NCBI GenBank assembly: GCA_947846985.1
Contig: CANTUZ010000002.1
Coordinates: 135,307,889 to 135,371,888, forward strand
Direction: 5' to 3'
DNA from: Fratercula arctica
Taxonomy: Eukaryota; Chordata; Aves; Charadriiformes; Alcidae
DNA length: 64,000 bases
Numbering within the stretch: position 1 is the stretch's first letter; every line of letters begins with the position of its first letter. Below, piece after piece: positions 23,736 to 35,926 of this stretch. Both the position numbers and the translations under genes were made by a program. Below the pieces are notes generated by a model. That model worked only from the letters and a program-made list of their open reading frames with translations, was not told the origin of the DNA and ran no database searches.

Positions 23736-26700
23736 TATTCAAAATAAGACAAAACATTTCCAGTTCTCTAAAGGGGCAGGAAATAAAATACACAGCTTAA
23801 AAAGAATGAGTAGCCCTAGAATCTATTCAAGAAGTTTGGAACATTTACCTTTACTAAATGACTAGGATTTCCTCTTCTGTAAAACCTTTTGCTGCTGTGT
23901 TTATTTTATCAAGTCTGTATTATTACTGAAAAAACAATCCAGGATGATACATGAAAGTAGCTGTTGGCTCATTAGAAGTTACAGAGAGAAGTCAGAGGGA
24001 TTATTCAAATATTTAATGTTATTCACCCACACAAGCAGGATTAGTGCCTTTGATTGCACTGTGAAAGGAATACAAAGAACCTATGACTGTTCATACTCAT
24101 GTCTAGGGAGATGATTAAAAAGCCATCCACAGTTGCCGCAGTCAGACACATGTGTGATCTTGACTAGATCTGCATAAGGCCAGTGGGTAAACTCTCATGT
24201 CTCAGCATTACAGTTCTTGGCGTTTTAATTTTTTTTTTTTAAATTATGAGTCCTGGTTTCATGCACACACACAAGCATATAAAATTAATCTTGCCATCCT
24301 TACCTGTACCCGGGGCCTAAGACTTTGAATTTCTTTTTCTGACAACGAGCCTGCAAAACAGTCTAGAAAATCCCAATAGAAGCAATGGGAGAAAAGAGAA
24401 GGCATCTATAAACTGATTTATCAGCACTGCTGATGGAAACTGAAAAGGTAAAAATTTGATGATAATGTCATGCTTCCAAATATAAAGATATAATAATATG
24501 TAGGTATTCACATTCTGCCAAAGGGATTCAGGAGCATTGCATGGTGGGTGATGGTCACAGCAGGAAACTGGTAAATAGCTGCTAGATTTGAGGTTCTGTG
24601 GTGCCAAAGTCCAATGGAAAGAACTGAAGGTATTTTGAAGAATTTAGTTTGGTTTTCTAGACAAAGGAATTGTTGTACTTCTCATTTCTCTGAATTTCAT
24701 AAAATGTTACATAGAAAAGTATTTGTTACAATGTAATTATTAGGAGAACTGTAAATGAGAAAAAAAAAATTGTGTTGAAGGGATTCATCTGCGGAAAACA
24801 AAAATCAGGAGGTACTATAAAAATGCAGGGGACACAGATATACAGGAAAATAGGGATGTCCTTGAACACTGGAGTAAAAGAATTTGGATAAAATTCAGTA
24901 GTGGAAAACCCAAATATTCTTTTCTATTGTCTTTATTTTCTTTTTTCCCTTTTTTTTTTAATTCTTTTTTTTCCTGTGTCGTTGGTGGCACATCTGTTTT
25001 AAAAGATCTGCGTATGTAACTTGATCACAGATCATAAGCTGAAATCAATTATTTTCTACGTCCTCCTTTGTTCAAGATGCAGCCATATATGAGGGTAGTC
25101 TGCCTCCAAGGCATGCCACAGTGCAGTCCAGAAGTTAATTTTAGAAGCATCCAATTTTACTAGAAGTATCCAAATACTGAAAAAAAACCAAAACACTAAG
25201 TTAACATTTATCTGGAAAATATTTCTGATGTAGATAAGGGATTGATAGTGCTGTAGTTCATGATTCCAGATACCCAAGTTTAAGGTGTAGGTATTCAAAA
25301 CAGCACAAGTATGCAGAAAAACTCTCTCGGGGATTTTAGCCTAAGTAAAATCTGATCCTATTGTCTGTATATGCATCAAGGAATTAAAAAGATCATTACA
25401 GCAGTGCTAGTACATATAAATATAAATTGAGAGATATAAAAATAAAGAGAGATATTGGGAGAAGTTTCCTAAAAGTTGTCACAGTCAGGTTTTGGATCAG
25501 CATCCCCAGAGGAGTTGAGGAGTCTGAACGTGTTATGAAAGAGACCGCTGGCTGCTGGTGACAACAGAGCATACTGCATCCTATCATCCAAAAAATCCCT
25601 TCAGTTTTTAGTGTTCTTCATTGCAAGGATGTTTGCACAGAAAAAAAGGAAACTGTGTGTTACAGAATATGGAGAAAGAAAATACATTCAGTATTGATGA
25701 ACTTGTACTATTGGCTAATATGAGTTCTTGGTATAGTCATTCCAACCGTGGCTTCTAAATTTTGTGTATTCAGTACTACAGGTCAGCAAGTACTATCTAT
25801 ACATGACTGTACTATATGTAATACCTGTTCTTTCCAATCAATAATATTTGAAAAAGAAAAGAAAAAAGATCCTGGAACAACAACAAAAAAAATCTCTGTA
25901 CAAAAAATAAAAATAAACAAAATTATTTCGCGCTCGTATAGCTTTTAAAATATTTTTTTTTTATGGAAAAATGCATAAATTCTACATAGTAAAATAGGTC
26001 TGGGAGGTCTTCCTTGTTATTTCAGGCAATGACCTTATTTACAGTAACACCACCATAAGAATCTCCAAGATAATAGACAGGAAAAAATCCTGGAGACTGA
26101 AAGAGTCATGGGAAAGAACTGAAAAGTGCTGAAAGCAGAGTAGTACCTTAGTAGCCATCAGGTCTGTGAATAAAACCACAACAATATGAAAATGTGATAG
26201 CTAGGTGAATGTAAGCTCTCAGGATCTCACTTCTGATTTAGGACCTAATGGCAATAAAGGGAAAGCATATATGCTTTAAACTTGCCAAATACCAGTCTAG
26301 ATTGCTAAAAATGTCAAATCTTTATACCTTACAAAAAATTCTCTCTCATTTGAGATTTTTAAAAGAACAACCAAAACAACAGATTGTCTTGGTTTCAGTT
26401 TATTTTAGGTGAAGTTTCTCTCCACCTTCCACATCTTCACAAAGATGTTAAGGACAAGAAAAGGCACTGGACATCTTTCCTCATTTTCGATGAGGATAAT
26501 GCTCAAAATGTTTTCTTAATATCACAACACTGAATTTAATTCCTAAGACTGCAAGGAAGAGAGATATCATTTAAAACTTTTCTGCATTTTTAAATATGTT
26601 CTGATTAATGGGCACAGTTCCATCCTATGAAAACCTGACTTTAATCTACCTGTGGAGACAGGTTTTAGTAAACCTCTACAGGAGTTGACGAGTGCAGGTA

Positions 26701-26810
26701 ATTATTTTCCAAGTCTAACATCTCTTCAAGCATTATGCTTGAAGGTTCATTTTTTAAACAAATGGTAGAGCTATGAAGATTTAAAGGTTTCTGCTATAAA
26801 TATAGAAGAG
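23736..26810. other. Noncoding, with T-rich and A-rich low-complexity patches
   Basis: T-rich low complexity lies at about 24,920-24,975 and A-rich at about 25,850-25,925. Frames of 60-96 codons in this interval lack motifs and overlap one another. No transposon was recognised. Confidence 0.5.
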
Positions 26811-26845
26811 ACAGTAATAATTACAAATGCAATTTTAATTACTGT
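26811..26845. repeat. Near-perfect AT-rich palindrome in a motif-dense block
   Basis: ACAGTAAT (26,811-26,818) and ATTACTGT (26,838-26,845) are exact reverse complements, and the bases between continue the symmetry imperfectly (AATTAC against GTAATT-like wording). It lies inside a block with several ATTA/TAAT motifs up to about 26,960. Confidence 0.75.
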
Positions 26846-29800
26846 ATGAATAGCTCTATTTTAACAAGGTTTAAGGAGCATAAATATTTGATTCTGCTCC
26901 TCAAATGAATGCAGCTAAATAAGTAGAAGCAATAATTATGCTATTTCTGAACACTGATTTGAAGGACCTCAGCAGGTTACATGACACTGAAAGGTGAAAT
27001 ATATGAGTTTTAATGAATCCCAAAAATCTGCTGCAGTATTGCCTCGATTACAATAAAATTTCTAAACCTGTATTTTTTAAAACAGAATCACTAATCAAGC
27101 TTCCAAAGTAATGAGGGATTTTTTTGAAATGGATAAATATTGAATGTTATGATTGGTCTTTTGATGTGAGTTTGTTGTATATATTTTACTTACAGCTCAG
27201 CCACAAACTGTAATCATAGACTTCAGAGATAAAATCTATTCAAATTGAAAAAAAAAAAATATTCCAGTAAGTTGCAGATCTCTGTGGTGCAGGTTTTAAG
27301 AAAAATGCCATATATTGTGAGACATATCATAAAATTAAGTCATATGGCAATGCTGCACTGTTTGGGAACATTTTCACTTTAGGAGGTTGGCAGGCTCCAG
27401 ATGAGGCACAGTTTGTGGTATCTTTTTGGCTTCATCACATTAATTTTGGAACTGTGCTGCAGGAAAGCACTTTGTTGTACAATAAAATAAATAGCTAATG
27501 ATTTTAGTACTACTTGCGTTTAGTGTTTTATGAAGCAAAGACTAGAACTAAGAAAGTGAAGCATATTGTGAATTATAATAATGAGAACAACACGTAGACT
27601 ATTGATTAAAAGTGACCAAATGGTCTCTTTTAAGAATTTTAACATCCTTATGAGATCAAAGAAAAGTTACCTATGTAGAAAATATTTATTTTTGTTACTT
27701 ACACTCAAAAGCTTACGTATTTAGTTAATTTATTTATCAGTACATGTGTTTCTCTTTCAGGATTTTTCTCTTTTTAAAGACAATTTCATTAGGAAGATAG
27801 AAAAGTCTCAATTTCGAAGAATGCAGTTTGCAATTGCATTTAGTACAGATTTCTTTGTCCAGTCACAAAGTCCATGATATTTAAAATCCATTATGTGAAT
27901 TTTGAAATTTCATCTCTAAAAATTTTGAACTTTCTGCTGTTATGCTGGATGAATCTTAGAAATTTGAAACATTTAGCTGAAAATGTTACACTGTGTTCAG
28001 AACAGCTGTGTGATCCCAACCCTACATAGTGCTGTGCTACTCCTATTTTGGCTGAATTTAATAATACTCAATGTTTTGCCCTACATGAAAATGATATACT
28101 TAACATATATATTACATAATGTTCCTCTGAAAAATGTTAAACAACCACTATATCCTTTCTCTTGCTATATTTCTTATGGTTTTTAACAGAAGTGTATCAA
28201 GAATTACAATAATACACATAGAGAAAGAATGTCTCAGTCCCATAACCTACAATTTTGTGAATCCTATTAGGAAGGCACATATACGGTATCAAATTTTGTA
28301 AGGCTAGAAATAAAAGATGATTTCCAGAATTTTTGAAAGTAATTTGATATATTTAGATTGTACACCCAACAACTTTTTCTTCTGGATACATTAGTCAGTG
28401 AAACTGATGATGACATTCTACATAACACCAAAACCTAGTAAGTCAGCCCCTAGCAAGTCAGTAATTATGTATGACTAAACAGAAGAAAAAAAAATACATA
28501 TATACATGATTCTGAATACATTAATGTTCACCTTCCAAAAGGGTCATAGTTAGAACCAGCCAGGTACTGGTGTTTGGGTTGCTTCTTGTCGTCAAATTGT
28601 CATTTCACAGATATACCCTCTTAAAATATTATGGCAATCATTTTCTTTGTATTCTGATTTATTTGTAGGTTGAAATATACATCCTCAAATAGAATTTAAT
28701 CCAGTCCTTTATTTTTTTTTCCTCTGTGTGTTCTGCTTTCCACACCTTTATGTCATAGCCAATTATTTAAAAATGAAGGTTCACTATGTCATTTTGCCTG
28801 AGTCTATTAACTCGACTCTATCCTGCCTGTTTTATCTGCAAAAATGTAGATCCTCCTCAGGGTTTCCAACCAGATGGACTACTGCTAGTACATTGAACTG
28901 CCAGCCAAGAGAGCTGATTTCTGACAGGCATAAGTAGGGGTTAGAAAAGGAATCTTCAGATACAGAAACTAAACAAAGTCTTTTTAACAGTGCTGCTTTT
29001 CCCACTCATTGCATTAAAAAGTAGGAGTCCATTCTTCTTTATTTTGTTTGGTAGATTCATAAATAGAACACTATAAGAATGAACTTTATATTTTAAGTAG
29101 TTTGTTTAAAATACACATATTTTTCTGACTGCCTCTAAACTCTTTTTTCTCTAATAAAAATCTGAAAAATACGAAATGTTATTTTCTTTGCTGTTAAAGT
29201 CTTACCATGCTAACAGCATCTGCATGCTATTCTGCTCATCACCATTTTTTATGCCTCACAGTTACTCATTTGTGAGGCTAGCTGGCCTCAATTTGAACAT
29301 GAGATAACAATTATTGTTCTAGAATGATCAGTTGGTGTTTAAATTTCCTCCAGAAATAAATATTATTAACAGTTTCAGACAAAATTTTCTGTTATGACAA
29401 ATAAATCTCTACTTTGACTTTCAGAGGGTGTAAATTACATCCTTATAGCTTCTAGAATTTTGCCTTTTAACTGAAAAAGTAATGCTGATGTAGTGCAGTG
29501 CTAATATTTTTTCTCTTTCCTATGGTAGAAGTTTAAGAAGGCATCACCCTATTCTTAAGTAGCTTAAATGATGGAAGTCAAATTATAGAGGAGGTATAGA
29601 GAACAGTAAGCTTTTTTCTCAGCACATAACAACATCTTTCCTCTTTTGAATGCAATCACAGTAAAATATACATATTTCAAAGCTTAGTAGTTTGACACTC
29701 AAATCAACCGTATTGCTGTTTCTGTAAGAAGAACCTCATTCTTTTTGTGGCTAGACAGCTGAACAGGGACAAGAATCAATATCTAGAAGAGGCATATGAT

Positions 29801-32800
29801 AGTACATTCTCTTCAAGGCACAGTCTCAGGAGTAAAATGTGCTTGCTGATATACTGTTATTGGTTGGCCATATGTTCTGATTCTGTTTATGTAGAAATAA
29901 ACCTCCTGGATGGGCATTGACATTTGAAAGTTGCATTTCTACTTACATGTAGCGCATGCATTTCAGTCAGGGTATATATTCAAAGCATTTAGAATATTCT
30001 CATTCTGAAGCTGTAAAAAGAAGATGCAGACTCTAATTTGATTCCCAATATTGTTTTTGCCTACTTCTCTATGCATAATTATTTTATACTGATGAGAAAG
30101 ACTGATGCTGAATCCAAAAATAATGAAAGACAGTGTAAAATTACTATCAGATTTGATATGCTTTGCATTAAGTTGCAGAAGGCCAACTGTAGCAGATTAT
30201 GTGGAAACAGGCTAAATTTTACTGAGAATTAGGTTAATTACAAGATCGCTTGCCAAGAACCTCTATCATCATGAGTCATAACAGATTCATAGAGGGGGCA
30301 AGAACAATACTAACATAGCTTAATAGGTAGGCAGGACTGATAGCACAGAATGCCAAAAAAATGGCAATATACCAGCAATAGAAATGAAATCACTGTTTTG
30401 TAGAACGGAGACAAATCCCTGTAGTAGGAGAGGCTGTCACCAAGATTGTGAGTAGTATACTAAAGATTTGAGAAGGAAGTTTATGGTCAAGATAATGCCA
30501 AAGGTCTGTACAACAAATATAAATAAGGAGCCTGAGTAAAGACAGCAAATAAAAAATATTACAGATTTAATTGTCCTTAAAAAAACAAACAGTTCTTGGA
30601 CTGAAGAGGTAAAATAAAGCCTTTACTCTACTTGATCAGACCAACCACACTCAAGAATTGATATAAGGGGTTTACTATATTTTTAAATGGATTTATCTAT
30701 GTATTTTACTTTTGTGAAAATGATCACAAGTAGCTAATGTTAAAATTAGAGCTAAAAGACCAAAACAGATATTTAAGTTGAGTCTTGGCTCAAGGGGTCA
30801 ATTTCTGATAAAGGTGAAGTTAGAATTTTTTACTGATTTCCAGAGCAACCTAGAAAGATGATAGGCAAATAATTTACTTCCAGGTACTCTTCTATAGGAC
30901 ACTTTCATGCAAGTTTATGGTTTGCCACAGGTTAAAATAGCAAAACCAAAATAAAAATGAAGAGACTGAGAAAAAGAGCCTCAAAAAAGTGCATACGGTC
31001 ATTGTTATTGGCAAACTTCTGAGACAACAGTAGATGGTGCCTATAAATGCTTTGTGTCTAGTGTTCCACTCATAGAGTTTGTAAAAGTCTAGGAAAACAA
31101 GTAGAGGACATAAGCAAACAAGGAATGGTGGATACTTTAGAAGAACCTATACTTCTCTTTCTTGGCTAAGAAGAAAAGGGAAGTGTTATGACTGAGCTGA
31201 AGCAGGAATATATGTAAGAAAGGTAGGACCTGAGGAGATCTGTGGAGAGGTGAGCTAGGATGTAAAAACAAATGAGCTGAAGAAGATGCTGGCCATAGGA
31301 AGAGACTAAGCACATAGAAAGTGAATAGAAGAAAACTGAACAAGTCAATAGATAAATTACCATTGACAAGAACAGAATACTTTGGGATATTTACGCTAAG
31401 GCTGTCAGAGAGCTAGTTGCTTTTTGACACTGTTTTTAATCTTTATATATGTGCTTTTACATATTAAATAGTAAATATTTACGTAATGGAATGATTGCAG
31501 CTCATGCAGATCCAAAATGTAAAAATGTAAAAATAACATGACTGTCAGAGGCAGATGGAGTCAAAATTAAAAACGTGAAACTTTGCAACTGCAAATAGGA
31601 GGAAACTCCAAACATAAAATGGTAAAAACCGTAAAATCACAAAGACTGTAGAACTTACCTACAATAGTTTAGAAAGCAGAGAAGAAATTACAGCAGAGTA
31701 CTCCTAAACTGTTCTGGATGTTTCATTTCCAATGGATACACATTAACAACCTCTTAATAATAGTAAGAACTATATATATCTCAGCTCCTTTTAACACCTC
31801 TCCAGATAGTTATTCGAAATTGGAGTCACTGTATTTTTAAAATACACTCTGACAGTCTTAGCTTGTACATGTCAGCAAGCAAATTACCACTGGAATTCAA
31901 GGAAATGAGATAGCTGCAATAAATATTGCAACCTGAACATTTATTCGGACAGTTTAAGACAAGAGGAAAATTTCCAACCTTAAAGTTTAAAAGACTGATA
32001 AATACCTACTGGGAGCACTTCTTAATCCTATATCGCTTTGCCTGGCAACGCATATTTCAGATCATATATTGTAGCTATTGAACTAGTGCAGTCGTTTCAG
32101 AATGCAACTTTGGTTACAGATCAATCAAGAGATCCTGACTTCACAAAGTTCCTGAAGTGAGCTTCAGTTATATTGTCTCTTGAAGCAATGTGTTTCTTCC
32201 ACTCTTATTATTGGCAATAGTGGAAGTGAAATAAGAACAGAAGAACGACCACAAAAAAAAAAAAAATCTCTGCCATGTCTGATTTAGAGTGCCAGTCCTG
32301 CAGAGGTTGAAATCTGAGCCTGGCTAAAACTACCCATTTGTGCAAAGTCTGTCTGGTGGGATGCTAAATGACTTTTCTTTTGTCTCCAAAGCAGAGATTC
32401 TTTTCAAATTAATCAGATAAATGTACTACACTCTGAATTTTCTTGGTATGCCACCAAACCAATTCCACAACCAACATTTTCTGAGTGAGAAAGCTCCCAG
32501 TGACACCCCAAGGAACAGTAATGTGCTCAGAGCGCAGCTGAGGCACACAGGTTGTATACAACAGATGGTAACAAGCATGTGTTTTAGGCAGAGCTGCATT
32601 ACGTTTACTCTAAATGTATTACTTTTTCTTAATATGTTTTCTTGATGTTTTCACTACGCTGTCAGTCCTCATTCAAAAGCTGGGGAGTGTTTGCTTCAGA
32701 CAGGTAGCCTGGGAAGGAGCCGCCTTTGGCAGTAGCCACTTGTTCCTCTCCCTGTTCGACATTGACACACTGCAGAGGCCTTTCCCTGAATCGTCAGTTG

Positions 32801-32883
32801 GAAATTATCACTTCTTGTTTCCACTAATGGGACATTAGTTGTCAATAGGAAAGCTGTATAAAAGGTTACAGGAAAAATAGCCT
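26846..32883. other. Noncoding; purine-biased patch at 31.17-31.35 kb
   Basis: No gene or transposon was recognised. The plus strand is purine-biased at about 31,170-31,350, which explains the Leu/Phe/Ser-rich minus-strand frames there. A short direct repeat (CTAGTAAGTCAG, then CTAGCAAGTCAG) lies near 28,435-28,461. Confidence 0.5.
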
Positions 32884-32895
32884 ACCGAATTCGGT
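32884..32895. repeat. Perfect 12-bp palindrome ACCGAATTCGGT
   Basis: A fully symmetric 12-mer with two CpGs, unusual in this CpG-poor, AT-rich setting. It could be a dimeric transcription-factor site or chance. Confidence 0.8.
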
Positions 32896-34761
32896 GCATG
32901 GAATTGCTTTGTTACTTGCGCATTAGAAACACTTCTAAGTGAGCTGTCTTAGCTCAGGCCCCTGTGTAAGACTTCCCACTGCAAAGAATAAGAAAACTAT
33001 TACTTTCTGAAATATTCACAAATGAGCTATTTAGCAATCTTGTCATACCTGCACTTAGAGCACTCTGAGTTTACAGCAGATATGCTAACGTGAACATAGC
33101 CGCTCCTGCTTTATGTTGATGCACAGTCTGCTTTCTACACGTATTCAGGCGATTTGAGATTTGATTTTTGGGGAAGATTTCCTTTTAAGGATGGAAATTG
33201 TGGTGAATGTCAGGAAAGCTTGAGAACGACTGTAGTGAGCAGAGCATGGTCACATCAATGCTTGACCTTCCAAGAAGTCATCTTGGAGCACATTTTCATT
33301 GTTGCATGCATGTTTCTTGCCAACATTTCCCAAAAACATTTCTGCCTGAAATAGCTCCCTAGTGTGGAGATATATCAAGCTCCATTAAAAAGGAAGCCAG
33401 CTGTACTGTTTATAGGTGTATTAGATTTTTTTTTTTATTATGAATAAATTTTTATGCAGTAGATGGGAGAACTCGGTCTTTGATAACATTCCTGAGAGTT
33501 GTCATTGTCAGTGACTTTAAAGCAAGGGTTTTGCAATTCATAGAACTTTTTTCTTCAAGCTTCAGATCTTTCATTCATGTTATTTCATACTCCTTAGGTT
33601 TCACTACTAAAAAATAAAACCTTCCTCCTCTGGAGAATTGGAAACAGCAGACAAGAAACTTAAAATACAGTGGTAAAACAAATCAAAACAGCAATAAAAA
33701 AGAAAACCCTTTCTGAAATTTAAACACTTTGCAAGCAAGGGCATGGTCACTGAACACTGATCAACATGCTGTGAGCGCAGGTATAAGCTTATTCCTCTAA
33801 CTTTGTGCCATTCAAGAATTCAGAGAATAAACCAGCCTCTTCTCTCCCACGCTCTCCCCAACCTTTGATCTGTGCCACAGCCAGGAGTGGCCTGAGCCGG
33901 ACAGAGATGCCTGGGGCGCAGGAGCCGACACTCATCCCACCCCGTCCCTGCAGGCTTCTCAGGCTACCGTTCTCTTGCTTTTCCAAGCAAGGAAGAAAAG
34001 GCACCTCACTAAGGTCTTTGAAATTATTTCCTCAGAAGAAAGTTGCAGTTTTCAGATAAAACCTTCAATCAAAACAGTCTGTAGGAACCCAGAAGTTTTA
34101 TATATCTTCAAGGACTAACTTTTTTCTTCAGTGAAAACTTTCCTTCCTTACTAAGCTCATTCAGGATTAAAGAAAGCACTGTCCCAGATGAATCTGATAA
34201 GCAATGAGAACCGGCTACGTCCACAAATACCTTATTACAGTCTGGTACTGCATTATTTTTTTTCTTTTTCTTCCTTTGAGAAGCAGGTAATTGTCACCAG
34301 GGCTTGAGCTGAAAAAAGGTTTCTTTTATCCTTCCTGTGAGCGTGGAAAGATGCTAGAAAAATTAGATTTTCAGTGCTAAAAAGCTGATATTGTGGATTA
34401 ACTTTTTGAAGAACTAAGGTGGGAGGAATTGGTGCTACAGTTTAAGTGCTGGGGACCGTGTCTGTTGAAGAATTTTTTCTGTACAAGCCCTCTAAGCTGA
34501 GGTCAGCTGCTTATTCCTGTTAGTTGGCTTATTTGTTTTCCTGTCTCACCCAGTTGTTTGTGTTTTTTTTTTTTTTAATGATTAATGGAATTGTAGCAAG
34601 AATGGTCTGTGCTTAGACAGTTCTTACACTAACTTAATTTAGTCAGTATTTCTTATTTTTCCTTGTTTTAAACAAAAATGAGAGCCTTTGAAGTCCCGAT
34701 GACTATATTAGTATGTCAAATAGGAAAATACCCTCTTTGTCATTTCCCACACACAGTTGCC
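32896..34761. other. Noncoding; modest GC-rich patch at 33.85-33.98 kb
   Basis: A short patch with about six CpGs is covered by overlapping 71- and 84-codon frames on opposite strands. Neither frame has recognisable motifs or compelling splice sites, and the patch is too small to call a CpG island. Confidence 0.45.
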
Positions 34762-34782
34762 TTTTTTTTTTTTTTTTTTTTT
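34762..34782. repeat. Poly(T) tract of 21 bases
   Basis: An uninterrupted T-run with no recognised element attached. It lies just upstream of a motif-dense block at 34,800-34,960. Confidence 0.9.
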
Positions 34783-34799
34783 CTCTCAGGTTGTTTAAC

Positions 34800-34960
34800 C
34801 TTGCTTAAATCATGACAGCAATTGAGGTTAATTTAAATGAACTGCATACTCCTATAAATTAGTAAATAAGGCAGTCAATTAACCAAATTAAATCTTATTG
34901 GAAATTGGCTGCTGCCATCTGGAAATTTTTTATTAGACTTTATAGTTGGCATGACCTTTA
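34800..34960. promoter_or_regulatory. Candidate conserved noncoding element
   Basis: High-complexity AT-rich sequence with clustered GGTTAATTTAAATGA, ATAAATTAGTAAATAA and CAATTAACCAAATTAAAT wording followed by GCTGCTGCCATCTGG (E-box-like CATCTG). The motif density resembles vertebrate developmental enhancers. This is inferred from composition only. Confidence 0.22.
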
Positions 34961-35149
34961 GAGTGGAGCTAGTGGGATTTTTTATTTCTCTAAGAAATGC
35001 TTGACTAAGAAGAATGAAGTATTTGTAAAGCATTTTTAATATTCCTGCACTTGCTGGGTAACTATAGTGGGATATAATATATTCCTGTCAGTGAAAAAGC
35101 AGTTGAATAGGTAAGGAGTTTCTTACTGCAAAATCTGAATTACACGTCT

Positions 35150-35740
35150 ATGTGCTGGAATCTGTTACTCTGTGGCTGTTTTTTTTCCTCTATTATATTA
35201 TACAGCATTCTAATACACTGTGGAATCTATCATAGCAAGATTGGCCTTTATCTGTCAGCCTCTAAGCTGCTTAACTTCTTTTTAAATTGCCAGGTTTGTT
35301 TTACCTTTAAAATTTCCAGGGAAATAATAGGCACCCTTATATTAAATTGTGACGTTTTAAGGTATTGTTTCGGTGGTACCCAAGCCATTGTCTCTATGGA
35401 CAGATTGGAAGTGTGCTGTCTGGACACAGTGTTGGATATATGTGCATGCTTTCCCTTGCCCTGGGAAAACAGGAGGGTGATGTGGTTCTGGGGGGCAGCT
35501 TCTTCAGTGCTAGCTTGGAGGTCACTGCACCAAGCTTTGTTGCAAGCTATAATTTCAGGACAGTTTAAGTGTCCGTGTTACTGCATGAAGTTGCCCTTAC
35601 CTTTAGTTGGTGGCAGCTTTTGTAACTTGCTGACCTCATTCAGGATGCTTAACCTACAGCCTGTACAGATATGTAGACACCAATTTATACTGAGGTTAAG
35701 TTTCCTCCTTCTGGTGTCCTTTTTTCCTCAGGGACTTTAG
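35150..35740 (+). other. Longest non-transposon open frame (196 codons), coding status doubtful
   Basis: An ATG-to-stop frame of 196 codons, about three times the background length here. The predicted product is hydrophobic and Cys-rich (MCWNLLLCGCFFSS at the N terminus, FILRLSFLLLVSFFPQGL at the end), with no domain motif, signal-peptide logic or repeat that I recognise. Another frame (35,365-35,568) is also open across its middle, and the ATG context (GTCTATGT) is weak. The local GC content is somewhat raised, which lowers stop frequency. It is most likely noncoding, but its length makes it worth checking against transcripts. Confidence 0.12.
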
Positions 35741-35759
35741 CAGCAAATGACAGACTGCC

Positions 35760-35926
35760 CAGGTAGGTTGCCCAGAAAGGTTGTGGAGTCTACATCCTTG
35801 GAGATATTCAAAAGCCATCTGGACATGGTCCTGGGCAACTGACTCTAGTTGGCCTTGAGTGAGCAGAGGGGAGCATGGACAAGATGATCTTAAGAGGTCA
35901 CTTCCAACCCCAGACATTCTGTGATT
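35760..35926 (+). mobile_element. CR1 LINE, short old 3' fragment
   Basis: Same subfamily as the 14 kb copy: GGTTGCCCAGAAAGGTTGTG, the AGATATTCAAAAGCCATCTG block, TGGTCCTGGGCAAC, then GATGATCTTAAGAGGTCAC and the ATTCTGTGATT end at 35,916-35,926. Only about 165 bp survive. Confidence 0.93.

Noticed and set aside
23440..23793. 117-codon Phe-rich minus-strand frame
   Set aside because: It translates an A-rich imperfect tandem repeat; no protein-like signal outside the repeat.
33789..34059. Small GC-rich patch considered as a CpG island or first exon
   Set aside because: Only about six CpGs, frames open on both strands without motifs, and no promoter-like context.
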